Shown here: positions 32,793 through 44,079 of the stretch, in pieces
How the letters are laid out: every line of letters begins with the position of its first letter
Position numbering within the stretch: position 1 is the stretch's first letter
Origin: Ascarosepion bandense
Lineage: Eukaryota > Mollusca > Cephalopoda > Sepiida > Sepiidae
Direction of reading: 5' to 3'
DNA: 64,000 nt
Assembly (NCBI GenBank): GCA_037127315.1
Contig: JBBBDQ010000310.1
Span: 5,830,001-5,894,000 of the forward strand
Translations under genes and position numbers: made by a program
Notes under the pieces: model-generated
Seen by the model: the letters and a program-made list of their open reading frames with translations, nothing else
Database searches by the model: none
Told to the model about the DNA's origin: nothing

Positions 32793-33890
32793 ACTACGGG
32801 GAAACTGATGTGAACGATTTGAAAGAAAACCCTGAATTTTCGGGTCAAATAATGAAGAAAAAGTGTCTGGAAAATTTAACACTTAGAGAACATATTGAAG
32901 AAAAGAGAAGCTGTCAGAAACAGCGTGTAGCCTACATAAAGTGTGTGTTTGAATGGATACAAGGAAACAGAGGAATGGTAAAGAATTGAAAATCGCTTCG
33001 AGCAAAAAAAAAGAAGGAAATTGTAGAGAGTCACGATCGCCTACATTATGAAAGGACATGTCCTATATAGTAGCGGCATTTATTTTTACATTAAAAGGAT
33101 TTAACACTGTAGCAGTTATTTATTCGATGTGTTCTAGTTATTAACTAAGTGCAATTTGTCTTAGTTAACCAACAGTATTCAATTTTGCAAAGCGCTTAGC
33201 ATCAGTAATTTCTGTGATTGGAGGCTTATATGTGAATGACTATTTTGATATACTATAATCATACTCTGCGTAATTCAGCCACAGAAAGATGTTTTTATTG
33301 AGGTAATAATGTTTACATGACAGAAACAAGTCGGTATCTAAGACGCAGTGACGAGGGACGTACACATCAATCACTTGCTGGCAGCAGAATTTCAGCTCAA
33401 GCTCGACATTTCGACTGTTGTCTCAGTCGACAAGATTAGAGAATTTACGTTAGATTTCATAAATGACTGCTCAGTTTGTGACTCATCTTCGACTCTTATT
33501 GATAGTTGTGGAGATTTAGTGTCAATGTCGCTGCAACAGTACAAGATACTTCTTCCCTACAAAGATTCACAGTCGGACATACGGCCACATGAAGTGACAG
33601 CAGATAAATGTTGTTCATGCACCTTGTATTTTTGCCAATATTTAATTTAAATTTATAAACAAAAGAAATGTGAAAAAAGAACAAGTGTATGGAAGTCGAT
33701 TAACACTACTTTATTTATAAAGATTAAACGATTTTTAAAACGTAACTAATAACTGGTAAATACTTCTAGACGGCTGCTGAATCTCAAAACGAATGTTGCA
33801 ATTTGGCATTCTATATATGCATATGAGGGGATGTTGAAACAAACAGTAAATTTATGATTCCGGCACATCTGACTAAATTATCAAACATCC
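32793..33890. other. No firm gene; one unassigned 100-codon open frame
   Basis: At 33348-33650 an open frame contains AAEFQLKLDISTVVSVDKI and DFINDCSVCDSSSTLIDSCG. Its composition is less biased than neighbouring random ORFs, but it has no ATG near its start, no recognised domain and no clear splice sites. I do not call it a gene. Confidence 0.3.
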
Positions 33891-34116
33891 TTGATTGCAT
33901 CCACTTACGCGAAAATACTCATGAGGATGGTATTAATCAGTTTTTCCCCCTCCAACTATGGGTTGAATTTCAGAACAGATTGAGTTCCAGAACGCTGGTT
34001 GGCAATCAGTTTACCGCAGAAAGAAATTACTGCAGGAAAATCTTCTGCCTAATCAGTCATGGAAAATAGATATGATTGCCCAACCGTATATCACATATGG
34101 CACTTAACTGATTGAC
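33891..34116 (+). mobile_element. tRNA-derived SINE, 5'-truncated
   Basis: The tRNA head is absent. The body runs from TGCATCCACTTACGCG to the ATGGCACTTAACTGATTGA end. Confidence 0.88.
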
Positions 34117-34244
34117 TGACAATCAAACATAATTTCATTTTAGAAGTGCTTATTGATCAGACAGAAAACGTTTCAGTAAAATGAATATATATTACAAACC
34201 TTGTTCTTGAAAGGTAGATGTCTGTGATGAAGTTTCTTTGTTTG

Positions 34245-34425
34245 GAGGTATATCTACTCCTTATTGGTCAATTAATGACGAAATCTAATTTTTCTTGGAG
34301 CATTAGTAATCTATTTTACAAAAATGTATTGCTGCTAATTTTTTTACTATAAATGGAAAATGTATTTTTGGTATTCTTACTATAAAAATGTATTTTCGTA
34401 CTTTTATAGTGTCTTATTTTTGTTT
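34245..34425 (+). repeat. ~185 bp dispersed repeat, copy 1
   Basis: GGAGCATTAGTAAT, then AAAATGTATTTTTGGTATT, TTACTATAAAAATGTA and CTTTTATAGT are mirrored in order at 42610-42800. Not coding. Confidence 0.6.
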
Positions 34426-34449
34426 GGGAGGGGCGTTCACTATTTGACC

Positions 34450-34595
34450 ATAGCTGGGATTCTAACAGGTGCTACTCCCCGGATAAGGAAGGACCTGCGA
34501 ACAACAGCAATTAAGATGTAGTTCTATGATCATCAACACATCCTGAACGAAGGTATAGCTGTTGGTTATCATTTATCGCTATACCCAGGATAATC
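34450..34595 (+). repeat. Four-member dispersed repeat family, copy 3
   Basis: CTAACAGGTGCTACTCCCC, AACAACAGCAATTAAGA and TTATCGCTATACCCAGG follow the order of copy 1 (1755-1885). It lies directly after the 34245-34425 repeat. Confidence 0.5.
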
Positions 34596-34669
34596 TGCGT
34601 TAAAGATTTTGAACGTAAAGAAATTATTTTTATATTTTTAATCTTGGGAACTTAGTTCTGGTATTTAAT

Positions 34670-34866
34670 AGGACAAAAACGTTGCAACCGGATGTAATAC
34701 AAGATCGTGGTTCAAAGTGCATTTAACAGCCATACCGTGCAAAAATTCACAAGCCCTCTCGGCATTTACCTTTTGGGAACACCAATAGGTCTCAGGCAAT
34801 AAACCCAGCGCCTTCTCAAGGTACTTACCCGTTTGGGGAAAGCCCTCTGTTGAACACAGTTCAATA
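34670..34866 (+). repeat. ~200 bp G+C-richer dispersed repeat (SINE-like), copy 1
   Basis: In reverse complement it shares GGGTTTATTGCC, AATGCCGAG, GAATTTTTGCACGGT and CATCCGGTTGCAA with 48310-48520. GTGGTTCAAAG near 34713 could be a decayed B box. Confidence 0.6.
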
Positions 34867-35506
34867 AGAGGTATTTATGACATTTTTAGAGGATAGTCTT
34901 TTTACAAAATACTGGTTTATTACATGTATTATACTTAAATTATTTTAATTTTTTTAATACCAAATCAAAGAGAAGACACCAAAACCAGATATATACAATT
35001 AAATCCATTACTTAAGAAATTATTAATTTGGCTGAATTAATATACCACAGTGGGCTGTATTTAATTTTGAGAAGGTAAAAATTCAAATCTCAAGTTGAGG
35101 CGTCAGTAAGGACGAACTACTTTTCTAAAAAGTCATTGGTGAGAAAGACTGAAGGCATATTTCCATGCAGCAGATATCTCATCAGGGAATGATGATGAAA
35201 AATGGTGCTAATGATGAGATTAGACTATAGGTAAAGATATGTTCCCCATTCTTGTCATTTAATGCACCATATTGATTTTCTTCACTTATAAGAAAAAATA
35301 ATCTCATGTCTTCATTTATTTAACATTATTTGAAAAATGATATTACATCCATCCATCGCTCTTTCTATCTACGGACTAGTTTAGTATCCTAAATAGACTT
35401 AGTATTCAAACAGCAGTAGATATCAGGATTTCTAATGATAAATTTCATAACATATTAAAATATTGTCAGTGTCCATCTCATTATAGTAACAATTAACACA
35501 AGTATT
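34867..35506. other. No gene recognised
   Basis: AT-rich, no partner repeat. Confidence 0.45.
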
Positions 35507-35790
35507 AGTCAGTTAAGTGCCATACGTGATAGACGCTTCAGCGATCATGTCTCGAAAGACATAACTGGACAGATTATCCCGCAGTAGGTTGCCATTACTT
35601 TTTGCGGTAGACTGATTGCCAGCCAAGGTTATACAACCCAATCTGTCCTGTTATGGAGGGAAGAGACGGATTAATATCTTTCCTAAGGGTATTTGCGCGT
35701 AAGTTAATGCAGCGAATTCATCTGGAATTCGAACTCGGCTCTCCGATTTCTTGTTCCAAGCCGACATCCACTGAACCACAACGCACATCC
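35507..35790 (-). mobile_element. tRNA-derived SINE, near full length
   Basis: Complete at both ends. It has a ~12 bp deletion around GTTATGGAGGG, where TTTAACCCATAACT is expected on the plus strand. Confidence 0.93.
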
Positions 35791-36058
35791 CCTTGCAAGT
35801 ATATGTTTAAAATCTTTCATATCTAAAAAAAACATTTTTTTGAAAAAGCTGTTTATAGACTGTGTACTTATAACAGTAACTTTAATAATTTTACATCAAC
35901 AATTAAAAATTTAAATTGACGCTTATGAGGTATAAGATTTGATACGTTTTTTTATTTGGGTCAAGATAACATGGCAGTTCTAATATATATCAATGCCAAA
36001 TGATTATGAGTACATCTTCAACATTATCATTTAATTTCATTTTTATTCATGATGTCGC

Positions 36059-36059
<1 letters not shown>

Positions 36060-36112
<53 letters not shown>
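36060..36112. repeat. AT microsatellite
   Basis: Uninterrupted AT tract. It is followed by AATCATCTACGTACAAGCCT, a motif that also follows the TA tract at 19007 with two changes. Confidence 0.95.
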
Positions 36113-36114
<2 letters not shown>

Positions 36115-36224
36115 CATCTACGTACAAGCCTGTATCACAGCTCACCAGTGTGGATAGACATCTGCTTACCTCCAGCCGAAATCGAATATATATAGTACTG
36201 ATTTGAGATGATTCTTAGTGTCAA

Positions 36225-36365
36225 GGTTTTTGCTTTTTCAGTGGTTTATTGATAAAAAGATATTTTGGCAAGCGGGTTTTTTGACGTAAAGTGCTTGATA
36301 ACAAGTTAGAAATAGAGCGTTGATAGGATTAATGTGACAAACTTTTCTACATTAATCCTGGATAT
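36225..36365. repeat. MITE-like repeat, relative of 14222-14376
   Basis: GATAAAAAGATATTTTGGCA, then AGCGGGTTTTTTGACGTAAA, match the 14.2 kb copy. GTGACAAACTTTTCT near 36337 corresponds to the family end. Confidence 0.55.
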
Positions 36366-36459
36366 ATACATTCATGTGCATATATATATATATAGCGTAA
36401 AGCCTCGATTAAAAGTCATGAGTTATCTCCATCTAACCCTTCAAGTTACTTGTTCACCA

Positions 36460-36555
36460 CTATTGTAGCCTGGTATTGAACTCACAACTCTAGAGTCAAG
36501 TCAGGAACTAACCAGCGTCATTATCCTTAAGGACACATGACCCAGTGGATATAGA
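36460..36555 (-). mobile_element. tRNA-like SINE head (tentative)
   Basis: The minus strand has GAGTTCAATACCAGG (B-box-like) preceded by a plausible but weak A box near TAAGGATAATGACGC. Confidence 0.3.
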
Positions 36556-36611
36556 TGTTGCTGAATTTTTGGGACCTATAAACCTAATCTCCAGTATTCG
36601 TTTTTTTTTAC

Positions 36612-36972
36612 CAGAGTTCATATTACAATTTTTTATGTTAATGATTTTCTCTAGTATTTTTTATTAGTGCTCATATTGCAAGTTTTGACAATAATGATTT
36701 TCTCTAGGAACCAGAATCGTACAAATGGCAACAAAGATGAAGACAATAGTCCGAATAATGTAAATACTGTAAATACTACCTCATCTCAAAAATATAGACA
36801 AGTACTTACCATTTATTCAAAAATTGTAGATTCGCGCTTAACAAGATGTCAGTGGCTGTACCCGACATATAAACGGGAGGTTGACCCCGCTGCACTTAAG
36901 AAGTGCACACTTAGGACAAACTGGTTGGTAAATATAATGCACATAACTAAGAGGGAAAAAATGAATCTCTAA
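36612..36972 (+). other. Short tandem duplication before an unassigned open frame
   Basis: CATATTACA...ATGATTTTCTCTAG (36618-36656) is repeated at 36671-36708 with few changes. Each copy ends in a TTTTCTCTAG acceptor-like string. After the second, a frame of 88 codons is open to 36972 (NQNRTNGNKDEDNSPNNV, later TRCQWLYPTYKREVDPA). It could be a terminal exon or chance. No donor-side exon was found. Confidence 0.25.
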
Positions 36973-37284
36973 ATTTTTAGTCAGAATAACATTATACGTT
37001 CTGAGAAAACCTTAAACGTCTCACACAGTTTTACCTACTAACTGATAAATTCTGAAATTGAATAAACAATAATTGTAATTGTGAGTTTTAGTCAGCTACT
37101 TATATTAGTATTTGCAATAATAACATTACTGTATGAAAATAATAAAACACACACATTCACTAAATAGCAGTGGCAAACTAGTGGTTGACCAAACTGAGCT
37201 TAGTATATTAACTGTTAGCTCACTCTCTAAACGGGAACCAATTTATGCGCCTTGATCATAACTATTTTCTGCTTTTTCTCTTTC
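36973..37284. other. No gene recognised
   Basis: AT-rich. Confidence 0.45.
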
Positions 37285-37345
37285 TTAGAACGTAGACGAT
37301 CATGGTTTTCCACTTGTCTCTATCCCTTGTTGCTATCAACATTTT
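37285..37345 (-). mobile_element. RTE/L2-type LINE 3' end fragment
   Basis: AACGTAGACGATCATGG and CCACTTGTCTC match the 3' ends at 23485 and 26635. Confidence 0.5.
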
Positions 37346-38095
37346 TTCCTCTTGGTGTCTCTCCCAAACCCTTGTTCAAACCCATCAAGTATATCTTGCA
37401 CTTTATTTATTTATTCTCTTATGTAATATCTATTCTAAGTTCGTACATATTATTCAAATATCTTGTCTGTGAAACTTGTGTCAAACAAAATAGTTAATTC
37501 CAGTCATCAATTTCACTTTGCATCAAAACAATTTTTAAGAACAGACGTCGACATTTTAATGAAGCTATATCGAATGAAACACTTTTACCCTGAGGCTGGC
37601 TAATTCATTTCGCAAGTTAAACACACGATATCAATATTACTTCTTAATTCTTGATATAGTTTTAATCTGAGTGGCACAACTAGAAACTCTATATCTTCTA
37701 GTGTAGCTAAAAAATCACAAAAAACAAAAAAACAAAAAACAAACATTTGTATAAGATCAAAAGATCTCGTAGTCAGGTAGGCATCCCTGGTTCTCATTCA
37801 ACAAACACGAGATTCTGTTATGTTACAAATGACTACCACTTGGCATCCGAAGATTAACTGAAGGAAAGGTGTATACCTTTTGATGAATGAATTGACGTAA
37901 TTCACTAGGGTTTTGCTTGTAGTAAAACGAGAAATATCAGTTAAATTACATAACTTTCTTCAGATAGTAAATTTACACAGGTGAAGATATCGCTAAATTG
38001 GTTTTATCAGTTTTGAACGCTTTTCATAGGTTTACTTGGGGAGGATATGTACTAATGTATGGAGTGAAACCTGTTTTATGGTATTACTTAGCATC
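37346..38095. other. No gene recognised
   Basis: An A-rich stretch (37710-37745) and short ORFs without domains. Confidence 0.45.
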
Positions 38096-38260
38096 AGGGT
38101 GGTGTAGTGGATAGTATTAAGAAATTAAAACATCAGAGAGCCGAGTTCGAATTCTTGTCGAATTCGTTTTATTCACTTGCATGCAAATGCTCTTCTCTCT
38201 TCAACTATAAGCAAATAGCAGGGCGGTCTTGAGTGGCAATCGATGTAGAAGAAGGACAAC
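38096..38260 (+). mobile_element. tRNA-derived SINE, 3'-truncated
   Basis: The head is intact with A box (GGTGTAGTGGATAG) and B box (CGAGTTCGAATTC). The body fades after ~38260, although GACATGATCG near 38343 may be a remnant of its 3' part. Confidence 0.75.
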
Positions 38261-38757
38261 TTTCGATACAAAGGTTAAAGGTTAAATAGCTTCACCAAAC
38301 CGCAATTAACCATGCGTAGCGAGTACAGCTACACTCCGGAAGACATGATCGTTTAGGAAGGAGTGCCTTTAACAAAAGGGAGCAGACCCTGGATTTGGAT
38401 TTGAAATCTGACACATTTGAACTTATTAGAAAAAAAAATTAGCCTTTGAAACTTTTAAAAGAAGTTGAACGCATAATTTTGCCGAAAATAATTTATTTTG
38501 CCTATATTGAAGAGATGGCGGCTCGCTCGTATCCTGGCATGCCTGTTTATTAGGGCCGCTAGCCTGCCCCTGTTGAAGACGCCTGCTCAAACACATTTGT
38601 GTTTGTTCAACACTCACAGAGACCACCTGTGATTTATGCTGTAGCTATTTTGAGCGGGCCTTAGTTGCATATTCTGTGAAAGAGCACGTTATTTAGCCTA
38701 ATCAACAGACTGATCAAGGACCATACGATCAAACCTCCGGTAACGATGACACTAGAA
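38261..38757. other. No gene recognised
   Basis: 38500-38640 is G+C-richer and has a 66-codon minus-strand ORF without a domain. Confidence 0.4.
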
Positions 38758-38835
38758 AATGGGCACGTGGCTGAGTGGCTAAAAATTCTAACCATGAGAC
38801 CCGCGTTCAAATATAATTGTTGTCGATTTATCAGA
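38758..38835 (+). mobile_element. tRNA-like SINE head, other type (tentative)
   Basis: GTGGCTGAGTGGCTAAAAA is a good A-box region and GCGTTCAAATATAA a decayed B box. The head differs from the main SINE. Confidence 0.4.
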
Positions 38836-39139
38836 AAAGTGATTCATTAATGTTATTAGGTTAGAGAGGCTATCCCAGCGTGCTGCATCTTTGGAAAGTG
38901 CCTGACAACCATATGAAGAGTTGACCCTATTTTGAAGTAATGAAAGCAAAAATCTGACTCCCATTTTATAATTACGATTGGCCTTAAGTAATTCACACAA
39001 TTACCCAAGTATTAGAAATCGACGACTTCATACTTACTTTCTTTTATGCAACATCTCCTGTATATTATGATCGATTATTGCTCTCCAAAACATGCTATTT
39101 TTTATGATTCGGAGTGATGTTTATCTTTTAACTATCCAG

Positions 39140-40145
39140 CCCGTTCCATGTTCTACCATCCATTTACAAAAGCTTGTCCGGTAGGTTAGTGAATGTTTTC
39201 GGTTTCCAAAGTCGTCTTCTGTATGCCCTGTGAGTATCAAATTCTCCAAAACTTTTTCCTGATTATGTGTCCTAGAAATTTCATCTCTCTATATATGATT
39301 CTTCCAAGAAACTGTTCAGACGAGTTATATTCCTTAGTTCAAACACTTCTAACCATCATGGCCAAGGGACACCCTGCCAGGTGGCGTGTAGCGAACCCCC
39401 TTCATTCTCTTTGTATTCCATTGGTGAGATGTAAGTTTCAATCGAGCAGTTTTGTGGAATCAACTTCCAAGTTAATGCTTCGCCGATCAGTACAGACTTA
39501 ACTTATTCAAATCTAGGATTAACCGTTATATTTTCCCACATATAGGCAAGAAATGTGCCTCTTACACTCTAATCTCTTATCTCGAGGGGCTCTCGGGCCT
39601 TATACAGGAGGTGAAGCGTACAAGCGCCATTTGTGCTATGGTCTTTTTATTTTATTCACAAGTATTCTCAGCATTCTTCTCTAGAGCCATATCCCTATCA
39701 TTTTATGGCTTCAGTTGTAAAAAAAACTGTCCGGTAATTTCAACCATGAGGAGAATTGATATGACATATCATTACAGCACTCTTTTCTTGGTTTCTAACG
39801 TAATTTGCCAGTTTCTTATTACTTTGTTCAGATATTGAAAGGCATCATTCGCTATTAAAACGCACCTTCGGATATCTGTATCATAAAATCCCGCCGTCTG
39901 TTCAAATCATTCCCAATTTAATTTCTATATTTACTTGATTCTGACGTCTCCAATTTGTAATCTGCATATTGGGCTGTTTCTCTTGCTAACACCCATACAG
40001 TCTGTCTCCTCCAATTCAAGCTTAATCCTTTATTACTTCTTCCCCTAACTAGTAGTTCATGGAGTTTTCTTTCTATGTTTGCTATGAAAACGGCGTCACT
40101 TGCGTATCGAGCTGTTAAGATTGTATTTTCCATTAATTAATCTAA
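39140..40145 (-). pseudogene. RTE/L2-type LINE RT, split by another LINE
   Basis: Right part (39640-40145, minus): a frame with ILTARYASDAVFIANIERKL, where ASD stands at the place of the catalytic ADD, then KGLSLNWRR and YADYKLETS, and further frames matching the CYVISVLL region. Left part (39140-39312, minus): REMKFLGHIIRKKF, matching the KFLGHIMRKE word of the 26.6 kb copy. Between them, 39313-39622 is a different LINE in plus orientation. The order is that of one element, so the intervening piece is an insertion. Confidence 0.7.
39313..39622 (+). mobile_element. LINE C-terminal fragment inserted in an older LINE
   Basis: The plus strand reads RWRVANPLHSLCIPLVRCKF, then SSFVEST, LMLRRSVQT and, after a frameshift, FKSRINRYIFPHI. 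This is the LINE tail in which F-x-x-S-F-x-x-x-x-x-x-L-W-N-S-L and LFKSRINRY are expected. Confidence 0.6.
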
Positions 40146-41949
40146 GTAGGACATATGATCGCCTCACTGTAAATCTGACGAGAAGACACATCCTAATATT
40201 ATGCCACTTTCTATTTTTGTGTACTTTCAAAATTCAGTTTCTTTTCATATGTAGCTAGTTTGTAGTAAATATTCTGCATTACTCTAATGTTTTTCATCAA
40301 ATAAATCAAATATTTGTGGAAGGCTTTTATACAGTCTATGTGACTTATGTTTACGTCTTTGATACTGTGAAAATTAGGTTAGGCTCTTTAGTGTTTGCAT
40401 TGCTTTCTCCGATATAATATCTGTAAAAAATTTAAATGATTTTAATTTTAAAAGGTTTTAAAACTTTATAAGTTATTTTAATTAAAATTTAATAAAAAAT
40501 GAAAACAATTCCTGTAAAAATTCATCATTCATCGATCATTTTTTTCTTAAGACATTAATAATATTAAATATATCCATATTATATTTTATACATAAAAGAA
40601 AGTAAAGACTTTTCTCATTAAGTAATGTTTTAGTTTTATTAGATCAATTCATTTTACGATTCAGAGCAGATTTTCTGTAACTGTGAGCCCTGTTTTACAA
40701 ATAAAGGTTTTTGATTTAAATTTTCCAAGGTCTTCTGCTTATAACTACCATAAACATTGTCGTAAAAATGAATTTCTCAGAATTTAATAAAATTAAATAA
40801 GTGGAGAGTAGTAGATGTAAAAGAAACGTTTTTTTTACTAAGACTTGTTAAAAGAGAAACGTTTTTAAAATAATTTAATTCATTTAAGAAAAAGGTCTAA
40901 AAGTTTTATTAAAAGTTGACGTTTATTTGATTTTTGCAAGAATTTGTAAATCCATGTTTTTCACTATAAAAAGATGCTAAAATATTCTATAATAATTTAG
41001 AGTCACTTACTGATGCAAGAAAAACAGAATTTGTATCTAAAATTTAGAAAGTTATAAAAAGGATCCAAAAATTTAATTTAACAATAAAAATACCTTGATA
41101 ATATTTCCTTGATAATTTACTTAACCGTGAGTCATTTTTTATCACGTATGCTCATCTTTATCGAATCTTTGGAGACACCAACTTTGCTACCTCAGCTTCT
41201 ACAGACAGTTCCTTTTTCTTGGAGACAAGAATAAATCTGTTGGCATTGCTGTATGAGACATTATAGGAAATAATATAGCATTTAGACTTGAGATGTCCAA
41301 ATGTTTTTGCAAAACTATTGCTATGATTACTTTCTTAAGTAGTTTTCTTTTCATTCTATTTTCGTTGTGTTTTTGTTATTTCAACGTTCTTGTATTTCGA
41401 TAATTTGATGTTACTTGAACCCATAATCACTGTTCTTAGGACTCTGCAAGCTAGACTTCGTCACGAAATCCTTAAGAATATACCCGCATTGCACAGTTCT
41501 TTCTTTATAAGAGATATTCTATTTGCTTAATGGTAGTAGAATGCAAAATAGAAATTTGATGTTGCGATAAAAAAGGCAGAATATAAAAAAATAGGATGAA
41601 AAAATACAATAAAAATAAAAAATTCTCCCGTTTTCCTAGGCTTGAAAAAATTATCTCTGCCATTCACCGAGAATAAATAAAATTCGATGCTATAAATCTC
41701 AACCGGCTAGTAATATATTTCCTATGGCTGCGATTTAACTACTGCCAGTATTTTTATTGCTTTTTCACAGCTAGCATTGGACAATATATATGACCTACAG
41801 TAGAAATTAATTTCATCAAGTTTCATTTGGTTAAAAATCAAATTGATGGCCGAATTCATGTCAGTGAGTTGTGACTATCATACAATGAATATAATAATAT
41901 TGATTAATAATAATCAAAAAATGAATCACTAAACTTCTATTCAGTGACG
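40146..41949. other. 1.8 kb very AT-rich, no gene recognised
   Basis: Long A/T homopolymeric patches (for example 40430-40520). No ORF of note and no tandem structure. Confidence 0.5.
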
Positions 41950-42075
41950 GGAGTTTTGGGTATGATGATAAACTACATCCGGTAGCAAGATCGAGAGGTT
42001 TTGAAGAACATGGAATCACCTCTGCGTTGCTGTTGTCTATCCATTACTCCACAGTGACACTACGCATCGGGATGG
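41950..42075 (-). repeat. Four-member dispersed repeat family, copy 4
   Basis: GATGATAAACTACATCCGGT and GCAAGATCGAGAGGTTTT match the minus form of copy 1; GCGTTGCTGTTG and CCACAGTGAC continue it. Confidence 0.5.
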
Positions 42076-42135
42076 AATGAAATACTTAAAACTTTGGCTG
42101 AAATCGTCCACCTAGAAAAGGCTGATTGTACAGAG

Positions 42136-42171
42136 ACGTTTAAATTTAAATTTAAATTTAAATTTAAATTT
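42136..42171. repeat. AAATTT hexanucleotide tandem
   Basis: About six AAATTT units, self-complementary. Confidence 0.9.
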
Positions 42172-42433
42172 TTGTCATCTTATCTATCTCGATGCATAAC
42201 CGTCTCACGGTCATTTAAACAAACGCAACACGAATACGAATTCTGTTCTTTGATTTCTCTTTTAGAGCCGTTATTCACGACACCACCCGTATATACAATA
42301 TTACCGTACCTGGTATTCCCAAGCGATTACCGATCTACTTACTGACAGGTATCAACATTGCTTAAACTTGATGATTGGATGAGAGCTGGTGTTTCAAGGT
42401 GATGTGTCTATAAGTCAAACTATATCCTTAATG

Positions 42434-42562
42434 AAAAAACAAAAAACAAAAACAAAAAAAAACAAAAAAAACAACAAAAAAACAAAAACAAAACAAAAAA
42501 ACAACAAAACAAAAACAAAACAAAAAAAACAACAAAAAAAAAAACAAAACAAACCAAAACTC
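42434..42562. repeat. A/C-only low-complexity tract
   Basis: About 125 bp almost solely of A with single C, in AAAAC/AAAAAC units. It gives an artefactual Lys/Asn/Thr/Gln ORF. Confidence 0.95.
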
Positions 42563-42604
42563 TATCCTAAATTTGAGTTATTATTCGTCGCTAAATGTTT
42601 TATG

Positions 42605-42800
42605 TTTGTTAGTTTGCGGCATATCAACTCGTTATGGGTCATTTAATACCAAAATTTAATTTTCTTGGGATCATTAGTAATTTCTTTTGTAAAAAATAGT
42701 AATTTTTTGATTTTAAATGTTTTACTGGTAATTTTTTGTCTATGAAAATATATTTATGGTATTTTTACTATAAAAACATGTACTTTTATAGTTTGTTTTG
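42605..42800 (+). repeat. ~185 bp dispersed repeat, copy 2
   Basis: Partner of 34245-34425, same orientation. Confidence 0.6.
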
Positions 42801-43113
42801 CTTTTTATTATCCTTAAAAACCTCTTGTTCTATGTTTAAAAATGCTTTTAGGTTATCACTTCTCACTATCCTTTTTTACTCGTATAAATAGTGAACTTTA
42901 AAATATAAAATTGTTGTTAATTTGCCTTAGTAAATTGTTGGCCACAGCTTAGGTAGAGTCCACTTTAAATTCCAAACAGTTATTTTAAACTTCACTATGT
43001 TATTTACTGTATTTATAAACAAAGCAAAAACTACTGCAGCATATGAATATCTCTACATATATAAACACTTCAAGAATTATCCGATGTCCCTATTATAGGG
43101 CATAACTATAAAT

Positions 43114-43144
43114 GTTTTAAAACTTAAAATTTAAGTTTTAAAAC
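43114..43144. repeat. Perfect 31 bp palindrome
   Basis: GTTTTAAAACTTAAA and its exact reverse complement are separated by one A. Confidence 0.95.
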
Positions 43145-43847
43145 CGTAAATTTTATGATTCTATTTTTGTTATTAATGTTTAGGAATTATGGGAACTAAT
43201 CCCGTTCTTCAATAAAAGCAGACAGTTCTTTGAATGGCTAAAGTTATTTTTTATTTTATTTATTAGAGATGTTTCAGATTTTAAATGCTGTACATGATGA
43301 GTATTATTTAACAGCAGAATCTGTAAAATAGAATACATATATTTACAAACCTTGCTTTTCGAATAATCATCTCGTACAGGAGAGTACTGAAGAGAACAAC
43401 AACAACAATAATAATAATAATGGCTTTCATGATTTGTAATTTTGACCGCTTGCGGGCGTATTCTATTCGGTATTACAAATTCACTTGTCACTTGTAGACC
43501 ATGTCTTTGAGGACATGGCGTACTATGAATCTTTGTTCATGAGCAGGAGTGGCCGTGTTTTCAGAGTGTTTTTTGTTTTATATTCGAAGGAAGAGGTGAC
43601 TTAGGAGTCAATTATAAATCTTTGAAAACATTTTCAATCAAAGACCGAATTGCTTACAGACCTGAAGGTATTTTTAACTGCAAGGTTTATACGTTATTTT
43701 TATCAAAACCTATCACCATTTCACGCACATCTGATCGTGGTGAAGCTGCCTGGAATACACTTATTACACTTCGTATATATTTAGCTCAACGTCACTTTTT
43801 AATGAAAATGCTTTCTCAGTTACTCAGGGAAAAAACAACAACAGTAT
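43145..43847. other. No gene recognised
   Basis: Short ORFs only. Confidence 0.45.
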
Positions 43848-43922
43848 CAGCAGGAAGAAGAAGAAGAAGAAGAAGAAGAAGAAGAAGAAGAAGAAGAAGA
43901 AGAAGAAGAAGAAGAAGAAGAT
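43848..43922. repeat. AAG microsatellite
   Basis: About 24 AAG units. The Arg-only ORF tail across it is an artefact. Confidence 0.95.
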
Positions 43923-44079
43923 TTCAATAAAAGAGTTAACAGCTAGAATTTAAATAGAAAAAATATTTAACTCGAAGCAATGTGACAGTGTCAGTATGAC
44001 ACAGTGGGTTTGAAGGAAGCGAACGGGAATGAGAATAAGGAAAGTTCAATAAAGCAGCAGTATTCAGGAAAACACAAGA

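Noticed and set aside
42136..42171. Telomere-like repeat
   Set aside because: The AAATTT unit is not a metazoan telomere repeat and the array is short.
42389..42646. Lys/Thr/Gln-rich ORF
   Set aside because: It is produced by an A/C-only tract.
43622..43930. ORF ending in a long arginine run
   Set aside because: The arginines come from the AAG microsatellite, and the rest has no domain.
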